Shown here piece after piece: positions 54,175 to 64,000 of a DNA stretch of 64,000 nucleotides. The stretch covers positions 287,220,272 through 287,284,271 of the forward strand of contig CM037879.1 in assembly GCA_021292165.1 (NCBI GenBank), given 5' to 3'. Each line of letters begins with the position of its first letter. Positions within the stretch are counted from its first letter, which is position 1. The stretch comes from Shinisaurus crocodilurus (taxonomy: Eukaryota > Chordata > Lepidosauria > Squamata > Shinisauridae). The position numbers were made by a program, and so were the translations under genes. The notes below the pieces were generated by a model, which saw nothing but the letters and a program-made list of their open reading frames with translations, searched no databases and was not told where the DNA came from.

Positions 54175-54498
54175 TTATTTATTTATTTATTTACATTTAT
54201 TTATCGCCCATCTGGCCGGCAACCGGCCACCCTGGGCGATGTACATAGGATAAAAACAAGATAAAATACATTTAAAATAATATAAAAATTTTAAAATCTT
54301 AATCCACCCCATATTCCCGCCTGAACAGCCAGGTTTTTAATGAGCGGCGGAAGCTCAGCAGAGAGGGGGCATGGCGGAGGTCACTCGGGAGAGAGTTCCA
54401 CAGTACAGGGGCCGCCACAGAAAAGGCCCTCTTCCTCGTCCCCACCAGTCTAGCTACTCTGGCTGAAGGGACAAGGAGAAGACCATCTGTGGCAATAT
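54170..54498 (-). mobile_element. L2 LINE 3' end (tail type A), nested, minus strand
   Basis: (ATTT)n, 'gcccatctggccggcaaccg', 'cctgggcgatgtacatagga', then 'aaaaggccctcttcctcgtc', the inverse of the type A L2 at 15822. Inserted into the type B L2, so it is the younger copy. Confidence 0.85.
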
Positions 54499-54600
54499 TA
54501 TGTTACTGTACTGTATTTTTAAGGTTTTAATCTTTCTAAACCACCGAGAGAGCTTTGAGTATTGGGTGGTATAGAAATGTAATAAATGAAATGAATGAAA

Positions 54601-56420
54601 ACATGTTACTCCAGCTTTGGGTGCACAGCTGGCCCTGCAGGCAAAGCATTATAGGTAAATCTTGGGGCCATCCCTAGTTTGAGCATACAAAGGATGTTTC
54701 TTTTGAAATGGATCAGGAGAGATATCTGGCATATTTGTATTAACTACTGCAGCCATCTGCAACCTGATGCCCTCCAGATGTGTTGGATGACAACTCCCAT
54801 CATCCCCAGACAGGATGGCCTGATCCTTCCTGTACCTAGATCTACTTAGACAGCTCCAAAAACCCGATCTTGCAGTGGCTGTGCAGGCCATCTTTTGTAA
54901 CTCTGTCCATAATAGAATTGTACCAAATATTCTCAGGTCCAAGTAGTTATTTTGGTGGAAATATTACATGGAAGAAAAACATTTCAGTTTGTGGATATTT
55001 CCTGTTTTTCTATCCTATTTGGTGCCTGTATTCCTCTTTTGTTTCCTCTGGCTGTTATTCTCTGGCCTCATTTTCTTTGCTTTGCTGTTGATCCTTTCTC
55101 TTTCGTGGAATAATCGTATAAGGAATCCCAGCCAGTCAGGGATCCTATAGTGTAAGGGATGATCTTACAATGGCATATAGGCAATCAGGGTACATGATGG
55201 TGCTCCTGAGAGCAATGGGGGGCACAATTGAAGAAATGGGCAGTGCTTCCTGGATCAGTCATGTGAATGATTCCAACAGTTATGAATCCTGCAGTGAATG
55301 GGATGAAATCACAAAGCCATGCAGTCAGTCAGCATTGGCAACATGATGATATCACTGGAGGTAAGTGAAGTGAGCTGGTGGGGGGATTGGGAGTGATCCG
55401 AGGGACAAGGCAATGCAAAGGAATAGGCAAGGTGTTTTTGTTTTTGTTTTTTTGTCTTTTATAGCAAGTGCTGAAAACCCATCCAAAAACAGGTTGGGTG
55501 CCAAAAATGTTCATGAAAAATTGTGAGTGGTTTCAGCTCCGCCCTACACCTGTGCTTACTCTCTGTGTCCCTGTCCCAACCAGAGCTGGGGCAACAGAAG
55601 ATGCCACCGTTCGCCAGTTCTACACCTCCATGCAGCAAGATCCAGAGAAAACATCTCTGCAAGGAACACCTCGTTATAACAACCAACTTACATGGAAACC
55701 CTGGGCTTTGCCCCTTTGTATGTTTTTAATCATTTCGTCCCCCTGCCGAGATTGATGCCTTCAATAAAAAAGAAATTCCTTTCTGATGACAGCAGAGTGA
55801 GTGCAGGACACCGCCGAGAAAAAGCTGCCGTGCCAGACTGGAGACGGGGGTGGGAAATTTCCATTCATTTTCTTCTGGCGTGGAAATTCTGGTTTTGATC
55901 TTCCTCCTTTTATGAAAGGGAAGATGAGAGCAGCCGAACGGTCCTGGCCTACATCCCCCCACGTGCCTCGGAGATGTGCGGAAGGCAATTACCCGAACAA
56001 CCAAGAGACCAGAAAGAGCATCTAGGACTGATTCAGAACCCTGGTTGCGGTGTGTATAGAGGACGTTGTTGGGACCCAGAAAGGGATTAGGCATGGTGTC
56101 ACAGCTCAGAAGAGACAGCCGAGGATCATCAGAGCCCTCTTTTTAGGGTTGTGTCAAACGCTCTTAATTGAACACTCTTGGAACAAAAGGAGAATGGGGG
56201 GGGGGGAGTCAGTTTTAGTAAAAAGATGGGATGTAAAATAAATAGACAATATATAAAACAACTAATACACAAATGTCCCCCCAAAGCCTCTGCTACCGAT
56301 CTCCCTTCTTCCCTATTAGCCCTTGTTCACTATCTCTTTCATCAGCTGGCTGCTAATCATTGCCATTAAAAAAAATAATACACAAATGGTATCTCGTTCT
56401 TCCTCCCTGATTGGCTAGGA

Positions 56421-56424
<4 letters not shown>
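54601..56424. other. Unassigned; F2 fragment at 54750-54825
   Basis: 54750-54825 has F2 wording ('gccctccagatgtgttggat', 'caactcccatcatccccaga'). The plus frame 54968-55150 is hydrophobic but matches nothing known and I do not call it. The remainder is not recognised. Confidence 0.4.
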
Positions 56425-56478
<54 letters not shown>

Positions 56479-56700
56479 TTATTTATTACCCACCTCTCCA
56501 TCTAGATCGAGGCGGGGAACAACAGAAAATATAAAATACCTAAACTAAAACAACACAATATATACTATTAAAACATCTTAAAACATCTTAAAACATCCTA
56601 AAAACATCTTAAAACATCTTTAAAAATCTTTAAAACATCTTAAAAACACATTTAAAACATCCTAAAATATGATCCAGCCAATGGGGGAATCACACTGTAG
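56425..56700 (-). repeat. (TAA)n, L2-type tail and AAAACATCTT minisatellite
   Basis: About 17 TAA/AAT units at 56425-56477. 56485-56520 is the inverse of the L2-like tail at 40690-40740. 56572-56670 is a tandem array of the 10-mer AAAACATCTT with small variants. Confidence 0.75.
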
Positions 56701-57596
56701 CCAGGCTCCCACCCACCATTCCCTCACCCAGGTTTGGCTATATTTTGAAGCCAATTCAATGTGAGGGCAGGAAGCATTCTTCTTATTCTGTTTATTTTAT
56801 ACATTTGTATGCTGCCCTACAATAAATATTAGCCTAGGGTTGTTCACATATGGGTAAACTGGATGGGTGTCAGGGAGCAGCACAACTGCCCCAAACAACA
56901 GCAGCTGGGTCTGCTGTTTCCAAAACGAGCTAAGTCAATGATTTAGCCCACTCACAAGCCCTCCCCCGAAGAAAGAGTCACCAAGAGACCTTCTAATCCT
57001 GTCCCGTGCTATGAAGCGGATCCACCAGCTTATCACAGATCAACCTGTACAGGCCACACAGCAATGTGACCGGAGTGGAGTGCGGGTAACTCAAGCAAGA
57101 AAGCCAAGCTACGCACTACTACAGGGGAAGAGGCATCCAAACCCTGCAATTGTGACTGGCCAATCTGAGCTAGGGGGAAACATGGTGGGTCAACCTGACT
57201 CTGATTGGCTGCTGCTCCAGAAACAGTATTCTTGGCTTGGGATGAGCCAGCGACTCACTGAACGCAGCTGCTAGCTTTTCATACTCCCCATCCACAAGCC
57301 TACATAAGGTGCCAGGGGGCTCAAATCAGGAAATCTCAGAACCGGATGCAGGCACCTTATTCCCTGTGCCATCGGGGCAGCTCTCAGGCCAAAGGGGCTA
57401 ATGGCTTGATCTCTGCTGTGCTGTAGCACCACATGGATCACGGCCAGCCAGGGGTTACTGCAGCTCATCATCCCAGCTCTGGGGAGCTGACAGATGTCTG
57501 GGCTGGTGATATAGAACTGCTGCTTCCAGCTTGATTCTTCAGTCTCTGCAACTCACCAGATGGAGGCACCTACATGGGGCTTAGAGGCATTATTGG
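56701..57596. other. No recognisable gene
   Basis: Unassigned. The frame 57011-57274 has no known domain. Confidence 0.35.
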
Positions 57597-57800
57597 ACAG
57601 CCAGCATGGTGCAGTTGTTAGAGTGTTGGACTGGGACTTGGGAGACCTGGGTTCTAGTCCCCACTCAGCCATGAAGCTCACTGGGTGACTTTGGGCCAGT
57701 CGCTGGCTCTCAACCTAACCTAATCCTACCTCACAGGGTTGTTGTGAGGATAAAACGGAGAGGAGGAGGATACGTAAGCCACCTTGGGTTTCTTGCAAGA
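57597..57800 (+). mobile_element. CORE-SINE (MIR-like), tail missing
   Basis: 'agccagcatggtgcagttgt', 'gttctagtccccactcagcc', core to 'gtaagccaccttgggtttct'. Lacks the AT-rich end. Confidence 0.85.
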
Positions 57801-58289
57801 GTCCCTATCTGTCACGTACCCATAGTCCCTTCCCCATATCTCCCTTTGCCATTCTGTCTTCTGTGCTTTCCTCTGTATAGGAGGAATGAAAGGTATTTTA
57901 TCCACTAAAAAGATTAACTTATTGTAAAACGACAAAATAATGTTGGTAATCAAAAACAGTGTCATCCATTTTTCTGGCTGAATTTTGTGAGAAGGATATT
58001 TTACAATAAACAAAATTTTGCTTATAATGTTGCCTGTGAATCTTCTTTATAAATCAGCTAACTAATGGAGTATACCTTCCCCCCCTTTTTTATTTTTAAA
58101 ATTCAGTTTACACACCAAAGAAACTCACACATTGTGGCTTAAATTACGCAGTTTGGCGTGTGTATATCAGACTTGTAAATAACAATTTCTCTGCTTGCCT
58201 AGGGCAAGGCAGAATTGGCTCTGGGGTGACTACAAAGGGAAATCTTTGTACACTGAGAGCTGGTCCTTTTTATCTCTCTTGGTTGTCGA
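57801..58289. other. No recognisable gene or repeat
   Basis: AT-rich unassigned sequence with a C-run at 58079. Confidence 0.35.
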
Positions 58290-58505
58290 GAGAGCCAGTG
58301 TGGCGTAGTGGTTGGACTGGGACTGGGGAGATTTTGGTTCCAGTCCCCACTCGGCCATGAAGCTCACTGGGTGACTTTGGGCCAGTCACTGGCTCTCAGC
58401 CTAGCCTACCTCACAGGGTTGTTGTGAGGCTAAAATGGAGGGGGGGAGCCTTCCAAAAGGGTGGCGGAGGTGGGATATACATCTAGAATAAATTAATAAA
58501 TAAAG
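58290..58505 (+). mobile_element. CORE-SINE (MIR-like), short internal deletions
   Basis: 'gagccagtgtggcgtagtgg', then a shortened A-to-B spacing, 'gttccagtccccactcggcc', core, 'gtgggatatacatctagaat' and (AAAT)n. Confidence 0.85.
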
Positions 58506-58872
58506 ATGGTGTTGGAGGTGGGTGCTTCATTTTACAGCATGCCAGCCTCCCAGTTTTTGGTTGGTTTGCTTTAAAATCTAATACAATTTTTTAAAAAAAA
58601 TAATAATCAGGAGGGGCAGTGCTGGAAGAGAGGCAGAAGCATCCGGTTCTTCGGGCAACTGTGTATAACTTCCACACTCTGCACATAGTTGCATGTGCCA
58701 GACATCACACCAGGACATAGCATGATGATGTCGGCTTGATGCGGGCATTCAGCCTGCTCATCCAAGGGTGAAAAGTGTGTGGGGAGACACAGGTGCCCCC
58801 TGCAAGCCCCGATGTCCCGGTCCCTTCAGACCTCACCCTTTCCACATTAAGCAGGAAGGTCTGAGGGGGGCT

Positions 58873-59113
58873 TATTATATATCTATCCCACCTTTTTTCC
58901 GGCAAGGAGCCCAAGGCAGCTTACATAATCCTCCTCCTCCTCCTCCTCCTCTCTATTCTTATCCTCCCAAAAACCCAGTGAGGTAGGTTAGGTGGAGAGA
59001 GTCAGTGATTGGCCAAAGTCCCCCAGTGAGCTTCATGGCCGAGTGGGGACTTAGAACTTGAATCTCCTGGGTCCCGGTCCAACACTCTCACTGCTATGCC
59101 ACGCTGGTTCTCA
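58873..59113 (-). mobile_element. CORE-SINE (MIR-like), minus strand
   Basis: 'tatctatcccacctttttt', core in reverse, ends 'ctgctatgccacgctggttc'. Contains a (TCC)n expansion at 58930-58950. Confidence 0.85.
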
Positions 59114-59384
59114 CTGGCTTCCATTGGCATTCTCTTTTAGATGAGTAGAGGCCTCTATGCCATCAGGAATCCCCGGTAAAGCAAGTTTCCCATCCATGCA
59201 TTCGACATGAGTAGACACCCCCTTCAGACCTTGTGCCTCAGCATGGGAAGGTTGGAGACTGAGTGGGCAGGGATTCGGATGTTGCGGGTGCAACAACGAT
59301 AGCCCTCTCCTGAGCAGGCTGCATGGGATTTTGGGCTGGCTCTGACAGCCTTCCCAATTCTGGTGCCCTCAAGGTGTGCAAGGT

Positions 59385-59445
59385 TACAACACCCATCATC
59401 CCCCAGCCAGCATGCCCAGCACCAGGTTGGAGAAGGCTGGGCTCA
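59385..59445. repeat. F2 MITE right-part fragment
   Basis: 'caacacccatcatcccccag', 'ccaggttggagaaggctggg'. Confidence 0.5.
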
Positions 59446-59544
59446 GATCACACAGTGGGAGAGAAGATGGGGGAAGTTTGCCACTTGGGAAACAACAAAG
59501 AAATGAAAAAAGTAGATCTATGATGACACTCCCGGAGTGTGTCA

Positions 59545-59710
59545 GCTTTTGTACTGTTATTTTAAATTGTGTTTTTAAATTTGGTGTTTAAGTCTTTAAA
59601 CTATTTTGTATGTTTTTATTGTTGTTTTTATGCATAAAGTATTGTGAACCGCCCAGAGAGCTTCGGCTGTGGGGCAGTATATAAATGAAATAAATGAAAT
59701 GAAAATGAAA
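59545..59710 (+). mobile_element. L2 tail (type B)
   Basis: 'gtgaaccgcccagagagctt', 'cggctgtggggcagtatata' and (AAATG)n-like end. 3' UTR only. Confidence 0.8.
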
Positions 59711-60685
59711 TGACATTCGATTCGATACCCCCACACACACACCCCTTTTCACCACCGCCCCCATAAGTTCTCTGGCCAAACATGAACAGAGCCCAAATGA
59801 AAAGCAAGCTGAAACAGGATGTTGTCTCAGCTCACCCCCTGATTAGGAGGTCACTGGCTGCATGAAACGCAAGAAGAGTTATCTCCATGAAGCAATTGAA
59901 GGGATAGCATAGCTGCGTTATGATCTAGCCTTTTACCAGGGCTTTATCATTCTCCCCAAATCTCTTGGGTTTCACTGCTATGAGGCAGCAATGTATCCAA
60001 CTTAAGAGCCAAACTAAAGTGGATCCTAGGCAGTTTGATCTATAAAGAAATACTTCAGCAGTACTTTAATCCACTTACGCCAGGTTTTATAATATGGGCC
60101 TCCCAAAGCCTCTTGAGTTTCAATAGCTGCACTTCATCTGCAAGCCCATCACTCTATTTATGGGACCTTTGTTTCCCACACACACACACACACCGCCCAT
60201 GAACAGGAGGTTGCTGTGTTCTCCTGCCAGCGAGCTCTCTGGCTGTGTGAGCCACGATGAAAGGCGCCCATCCGGATGGCCTGGGTCTCGTTCCGAATTG
60301 GAGCATCGCCTGCTTTTGCCTTCAAAGGAGCATGGCTGGCTGCGCATCGTGCCTGGCGGAACAGCTGGGCTTTGCAAAGGATGCTTGGCTTTCAAAGTGC
60401 CTGGACTAGCCAGGTGGGCTGGTAAAGAACACCTGGATGTAGCAAGCAAAAAGGGCGACAAATGTCACTGCACAAGGGGAGGCTGGATTGGGTCCCAAGC
60501 GGCAGAGAGCCGGCACTCGAGAGGAAATGGAGCAGGAGGTATTTTATTTCAGGGTGGGACCAGGGTGGGTGGGAGTGGGGTTGCAGAGCCAGGGACGTCT
60601 CTGGCAGGCCAGACGGACCTGCCAGGTGTTCGACCAAAGCAATGAGCAATAGGGCTGGAAGAGAGTTAACCGCCCACTGCTAGAC
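59711..60685. other. Unassigned, (CA)n at 60178-60195
   Basis: GC-rich frames on both strands at 60120-60645 overlap and have no known domain, so they are left uncalled. Confidence 0.35.
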
Positions 60686-60787
60686 CAGCCTCCCCCAACC
60701 TGGTGGTGCCCTCCAGATGTTTTGGACTGATCAGGAATGCTGCGAGTTGTCCAGAACATCTGGAGGGCACCGGGTTGGGGAACGCTT
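60686..60787. mobile_element. hAT-like MITE (family F2), 102 bp
   Basis: Begins CAGCCTCCCCCAACCTGG, ends as the near-inverse. Flanks 'tgctagac' (60678-60685) and 'tgctcgac' (60788-60795) match at 7 of 8. Arms pair over most of the length ('gccctccagatgttttggac' and inverse). Confidence 0.82.
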
Positions 60788-61693
60788 TGCTCGACCAATC
60801 AAGATGAATGGATGTAAGCATCAATGGAGCTGGTGTCACCTTCCCTGCAACTTCCCCTGCTGCTTCTCCAGTTAAGGAGGGGAGAACCAGCCTGCCCTGG
60901 AGTTGCTCACAGTGCCCAAAGCGTCTTCCAAGCATCAGGTGGGTGAATACAGAAACTTGCTAGCCAGTCTAATCTGTGTGGCACTCCCAAGGATCTCCCG
61001 GTTATTGACTTTGGCCTGCTAGATGAGCCTGAGCCATGGGAAAGCAGGACATGACTAGGCTCATCCATCAGTTTCGCTTTCTCCCACATTCAATAATATA
61101 TATATATATTAATCTCAACTTTCCCCCACTCTCATTGGTGAAGAAATCTGTGGATTTCGGTAAGTTCTTACCAAAAAACAAACTTAACAAAATTCTTGCC
61201 CATCCCTAGAGGGTCACCACCCAAGTCCACCCGCCCCACCATTGCCACTCATGACAGCAATGAGTGGAAATATATTGGGAAGATATTTGGAAAGAAAGGT
61301 TTCACTGCAATCTGTCTTGTAATTGGATTGGTTCTAGTTAGGATCTTATGGAGCGGAGTGGGCACCAGCTCCGAGTAACATTCTGTTCGTTTGTTGTTTG
61401 TTTGTTTAAACAAATTCTACACTCCAATTCTACACTCCAATTCTACTCCTCAATATGAATATTCTCTGCATATGCCCAGGGTTGATTATGGTATCTACTA
61501 TGGATCCCATCATTTGTTATGGAGTTTTTACAGAGAGCAGAATGCAATGCTTGCACTCTCCCCAAATCCAAATTCTGTGAAGAATTAGCAGATATGCATG
61601 AACTGTACCGATCTCCCGGTATTTATTTTGAGCACCTCCCAAAATTGTGCTGAGTTTTCTTGGTGTGGAGCTTGATCTGGTTATGCACTGGTG
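60788..61693. other. Unassigned with M2 fragment at 61080-61210
   Basis: 61130-61205 ends 'aattcttgcccatccctag' like other M2 copies; an (AT)n run lies at 61097-61110. 61395-61470 has short tandem wording 'attctacactcca'. No gene. Confidence 0.4.
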
Positions 61694-62207
61694 TGGAAAG
61701 TTTGCATTGGTAAGAAATTGATCCTTCAATGCCAACTTCAGTGGACCGGTCATGTTGTTCGAATGCCTGACTGCCATCTCCCAAAGCAGTTATTTTATTC
61801 CCAACTCAAGAATGGAAAGCGGAATATCGGTGGTCAATATAAGAGGTTTAAAGATGTTCCTAAGGCTAATCTAAAAAAATGCAATATAAACATCGAAAAC
61901 TGGGAAGCCCTGGCCCATGAACGATCTAACTGGAGGTTGGCCTTTCACAAAGGCTCCATGGACTCTGAAGAAGCCCGAGTGCAAGGTGAAAGGGAGAAAC
62001 GCGCTAAGTGGAAAGCACGTCAAACGAATCCTTTACAGGACCATCTTCCATCTGGTAACCTGTGTGTCCTCACTGCGGGAAGCTGTGTGGATCTAGAATT
62101 GGCCTCCACAGTCACTTATGGACCCATCGCTAGAGTCGACACAATCCTCTTTAGAATTTCCTCCTTTTATCCTGGAAGACAACCTTACTCGGTCACGAGT
62201 GATCGCC

Positions 62208-62244
<37 letters not shown>

Positions 62245-62260
62245 AAGTTTGCATTGGTAA
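61691..62260 (+). pseudogene. LINE ORF2 C-terminal fragment, frameshifted at the finger
   Basis: Matches the frame at 43528-43896 (minus): 'WTGHVVRMPDCHLPKQLFYS', 'KDVPKANLKKCNINIENWEA', 'ERSNWRLAFHKGSMDSEEAR'. After 'PSGNLC' an extra two bases shift the frame, so the CCHH finger seen in the other copy is not encoded in frame. The true element part starts at 61721; the first residues come from the flank, and the last run of Met comes from the (ATG)n tail. Confidence 0.84.
61721..62240 (+). mobile_element. Zinc-finger-ended LINE, 5'-truncated, with 27-bp target duplication
   Basis: 520 bp flanked by perfect 27-bp direct repeats (61694-61720 and 62241-62267, 'tggaaagtttgcattggtaa' and 7 more). 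It ends in an (ATG)n tail of about 10 units after 'gatcgcctg'. Perfect long target duplication and clean tail point to a recent insertion by target-primed reverse transcription. Confidence 0.92.
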
Positions 62261-62267
62261 GAAATTG

Positions 62268-62929
62268 CCATGTTTTTTGTTTTGTTTGTTTTGTTTTTGT
62301 TTTTGCATGTGCTAGCAAGATATTTTGGGGTAACCAGAGCTGTGGGGCTTTCTACCAATTCTTTGCCCTTGCTGGCTGCGTAACCAGAAGACCTCCTGTC
62401 ATCTGGGCTTCAATTAACATGATCATGTCAATGCCAAATATTGATATCCACATAAACACAAACAGAAACCTTTGGCATTCATTTGCAGATGTCAGTCGAT
62501 AAGGAATTCAGGTGTAACCTACTCACTGGGACTCTGTATGGATTCTCTCATCCGTGCACTGTGTGTAACCCAAACCCCCTCTGTCATCCAAGCCTTGCTT
62601 CCTTAACCATGTCAATAGTGATATTTATGTCTGTATAAACACAATAAGCAACATTTGCTTGCAGCCTCAGATGCAGCTGCATTATTGATCAGAGGCAATC
62701 AAAGGGTGGTAAAAGAGAGCTGAAGCAAATACTATCCAGTATGAATATCTTGAAGTGTAGAAAACATATGCTGCTCAAAGGATCAGATGCAAAAGGGCCA
62801 GACATGAGTTACTGCTGGGACATCAATGGAGACTTTGGTCTATATGGCCTGCAGTACTTACGGCATATTTGCTCTCTTAGATTAGTGCCCCAGACAAGAA
62901 GTAACTTTGGGAGAAATCGGTTTGGTTCA
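62268..62929. other. No recognisable gene or repeat
   Basis: Unassigned; a (TTTTG)n-like patch at 62278-62302. Confidence 0.35.
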
Positions 62930-63345
62930 CAATTGGCTTTGATGTGAACTTTACTAAATGCACACTTTTGAACCAATAGCAAATGGAAACTCAGTTACCC
63001 TTCAAAATTCGCTCTCCTCCGAATTTTGCAGTGGAGCTCTCCAATCAAAGATGTGTACAGATATGTGTATATTATGAGAAAGTGCACACATAAATATGTA
63101 TATTGATGAAAATAATGTTCAAAAATGAATTATATTAGGGAAATTGCTTGCAAAAATATGTCCATCAGACAAAATTGCGCACACAAATACATGTATTAGG
63201 AGAAATGTCATAAACATGTGTATGAATTTTCATGCAAACGTTTTTTTTTTTAAAAAAAATATCTCAAAGTTCAGGACGAACCAAAGGTAAGATTGGAAAA
63301 ATGAGAAACTGAGAATTGTTCTGGATTTGGCTGTCCCTACTTTGA
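62930..63345. repeat. MITE-like repeat (family M2)
   Basis: Reverse complement of 1-330: 'gcacacttttgaaccaatag', 'ttcaaaattcgctctcctcc', 'gtgtatattatgagaaagtg', 'attatattagggaaattgct', ending 'tttggctgtccctac'. Confidence 0.55.
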
Positions 63346-64000
63346 GAACAGCATGGTTCTGTAGGGGGAAAATAGAGGGATAATTTCTTCCACAAGCTGT
63401 TGTAGAATTAAGCAATTGCACGTGTGTCAAATGGAGAACAATGCAACATTAAGCCAGGCCCTTGTGTTTTTAAATGGGGAACAATGCACAATTAAGTCTC
63501 TTAGAGAGCAATCCTACAGTCCCTGGGTGAAAACAGCATAGAATGGAGTGTGGGGAGGCAAAGACCGCCTCATCCTTTCCTCCCACCCTGCCGGCTTCAG
63601 CCCAGAAGGCATAGGAATCACAGAAGCCTCCAAATTCAGGGAGTTAAGCATTGAGGATGCAATCCTATGCGTGTTGAGACGGAAAAAAGTCCTACAACTC
63701 CCAGCATGCCCTAGCCTGCCAGTCTCCAAGTCTTTTAAAAATGGGGAATTGTGTCCAATAAATTCAGTTGTGCATATGACACTCTAAGAAGCCAGTTGTT
63801 CATGAAATGCACAATCGAGGATGTGTAATAACAATTGGGGGGAAATTTGCCAAGATGGAGCTACTTATGAAAATAAACAGGAAAGTTCCACGCATCCCTT
63901 CAAGCCGCATGCCAGGCAAAATACAACAGGTGATGCCTCTTCGGCATGGGGTTATAGTGAGAGAGGCAGCTTTTCCTGATTATAATTGTGCTTGTTATAA
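63346..64000. other. Unassigned; M3 fragment at 63655-63720
   Basis: 63659-63718 has 'gcaatcctatgcgtgttgag', 'gtcctacaactcccagcatg', the left half of M3. The rest is not recognised. Confidence 0.4.

Larger units (their letters stand above)
53565..54600 (+). mobile_element. L2 LINE 3' part (tail type B), split by an inverted L2
   Basis: 53565-54130 carries ORF2 C-terminal wording and the start of the 3' UTR; 54500-54590 carries its tail 'ccaccgagagagctttgagt', 'attgggtggtatagaaatgt'. Between them sits a minus-strand L2 of the other tail type (54170-54498). 'tattat' borders both sides of the insertion. Confidence 0.82.

Noticed and set aside
54968..55150. Hydrophobic 60-residue frame that looks like a membrane segment
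   Set aside because: T-rich DNA gives Phe/Leu-rich frames by chance; no family similarity recognised.
60120..60645. 161- and 113-residue frames on opposite strands
   Set aside because: Mutual shadows in GC-rich sequence, no known motif.

Overview
The window reads as non-coding DNA from a squamate reptile, most likely a lizard. I found no host protein-coding exon, tRNA gene or functional rRNA gene. Open frames that resemble known proteins are all retrotransposon remnants. The reptile call rests on the repeat mix: CR1 with (ATTCTATG)n-type tails, two L2 tail types, MIR-like CORE-SINEs, a Penelope-like insertion, abundant hAT, Tigger-like and TTA-flanked MITEs, and long (GATA-poor) microsatellites. 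Genus or family cannot be set from this alone.

Layout. 1-9000: AT-rich MITE debris, a possible solo LTR (432-943), a 900-bp hAT element (1472-2371), a Penelope-like insertion with a hammerhead-like motif (2892-3827), the first Tigger-like MITE, and a CR1 copy split by a second hAT copy (7802-8525). 9075-12316: the main element, a nearly full-length CR1 whose ORF2 has one frameshift. 12.3-16.4 kb: a 44-bp inverted copy of the CR1 ORF junction, a Tigger-like MITE, L2 copies and two SINEs with a 5S rRNA-derived head. 16.4-28 kb: mostly unassigned sequence with two large palindromic MITEs and microsatellites. 28-36 kb: a 205-bp foldback, CORE-SINEs, and a 5S-SINE with a hAT MITE nested in it. 36-43 kb: mostly low-copy sequence. 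43-52 kb: a zinc-finger-ended LINE remnant, a 135-bp near-perfect foldback MITE, and a hAT-like element carrying two later insertions (50533-51658). 52-64 kb: CORE-SINEs, an L2 split by an inverted L2, a second zinc-finger LINE remnant with a 27-bp target duplication (61721-62240), and more MITE debris.

How the parts relate. Two LINE/SINE partnerships are visible. The CR1 tail at 12236-12316 is almost identical to the tail of the 5S-headed SINEs, so CR1 is the likely mobiliser of that SINE. The CORE-SINE tails resemble the L2 tails. The DNA transposons appear only as non-autonomous copies, but many still have exact target-site duplications, which gives a relative order of insertion. Several repeat-free AT-rich blocks with TAATTA-type motifs (near 20.9, 22.2, 24.4, 30.8, 36.7, 38.6, 41.6 and 48.2 kb) look like candidate conserved non-coding elements. 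That is an impression from composition only.

The most unusual items are the hammerhead-like motif in the Penelope-like insertion, the 5S-headed/CR1-tailed SINE family with its partner LINE in the same window, the perfect 44-bp inverted match to the CR1 ORF1/ORF2 junction, and the long unclassified foldback at 28245-28449.
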